Origin: an uncultured Caulobacterales bacterium
Lineage (GTDB): Bacteria; Pseudomonadota; Alphaproteobacteria; Caulobacterales; Maricaulaceae
Length of the DNA stretch: 64,000 nt
Assembly (NCBI GenBank): GCA_938009235.1
Contig: CALLIK010000002.1
Location: forward strand, 124,001 to 188,000
Reading direction: 5' to 3'
Below are positions 63,381 to 64,000 of this stretch, piece by piece (the first letter of the stretch is position 1; each line of letters opens with the position of its first letter). Under the pieces are notes generated by a model. It saw only the letters and a list, made by a program, of their open reading frames with translations. It did not search any database and was not told where the DNA came from. The position numbers and the translations under genes were made by a program.

Positions 63381-64000
63381 GGTTTAAACTCTCTAGCCTT
63401 AACATCAGCAGATGACCCAGCACTGTCTCGGCGTAAAGCCTCTCCAAGAACCGCTCGCGTAATATTTGCCGCACGTTTTGCGCCCGAGCCGCCATGTTCA
63501 ACAATTGTACCGACGGCAAACCTAGGTCGATCAAACGGGGCGTAACCAACAAAAATAGAATGATCCCGCAATTTCCAAGGTAACTTGGAGTTTTTTCGAA
63601 TGCCCGTGGCACGTTCTGAGGTACTAATCCCGCGCACTTGCCCGGTTCCTGTTTTTCCAGCCATTTTAATTTCATCGAGCCCAATACCTGCGGCAAACGG
63701 CTTGTTCCTATAAGCAGTTCCCCCAGGCTCTGATGTAACGGCCCACATGGCATCGCGTACAAAGGCAAGATGACTAGGATCAAAATCGAGTGGCTCGAAT
63801 GTCTGCATGTCTGGCCCAATGACTAACTGAGGCACAACGGCCTCCTGCATATTAGCTATCCTTGCCGTCATCACCGCAAGCTGTAAGGGCGTCGCCAGCA
63901 CAAAGCCTTGGCCGATTGATGCATTAAGCGTGTCTCCCATCCGCCAACCAGTTCCCAGACGTTGTTTCTTCCAATCTTGAGTAGGGACAATTCCAGAAAT
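63377..64000 (-). CDS. mrdA: penicillin-binding protein 2 (C-terminal part, truncated by window end)
   Basis: KMAGKTGTGQV (KTG box), frame open to window edge, GWRMGDTLNASIGQG. Confidence 0.92.
   Translation of the reverse strand: MSGIVPTQDWKKQRLGTGWRMGDTLNASIGQGFVLATPLQLAVMTARIANMQEAVVPQLVIGPDMQTFEPLDFDPSHLAFVRDAMWAVTSEPGGTAYRNKPFAAGIGLDEIKMAGKTGTGQVRGISTSERATGIRKNSKLPWKLRDHSIFVGYAPFDRPRFAVGTIVEHGGSGAKRAANITRAVLGEALRRDSAGSSADVKAREFKP

Overview
The window is chromosomal DNA from an alphaproteobacterium. The lpt, T2SS, Clp/Lon and car gene content suggests a Hyphomonadales/Maricaulales-type lineage, but that placement is inference. Most of it is dense housekeeping DNA: carB/carA, an M48 protease, a GatB/YqeY protein, an aminotransferase, lptC-lptA-lptB, rnd, ada, a type II secretion cluster gspE-M, an ABC transporter fused to an M1 peptidase, efp, a SuhB-like protein, tRNA-Asp, tRNA-Val, a TonB-dependent receptor, lon, clpX, clpP, purT, tig, an MCE/Mla-type lipid transporter operon, an SNF-family transporter, a REC-HPt protein, rodA and the C-terminal part of mrdA. 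No transposase, integrase, phage module or CRISPR array was seen. The main accessory stretch is about 34.1-37.4 kb, downstream of suhB. There a diverged copy of the last 54 nt of suhB (5 of 6 differences synonymous) sits between two highly diverged membrane/zinc-ribbon genes that share a hairpin-bearing leader. This looks like a recombination-driven cassette slot, and a candidate structured RNA precedes the second gene. The SuhB-like protein has lost the canonical IMPase DPxDGT metal motif (here SPLQGK) and is probably a pseudoenzyme. Other leads are a long LptC with a C-terminal LptA-like domain, an (AG)11 tract in the ribosome-binding region of a lipoprotein gene, and a long Pro/Glu-rich TonB-like protein with no recognisable TonB C-terminal domain. 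All calls were made by reading the sequence; no database search was run.
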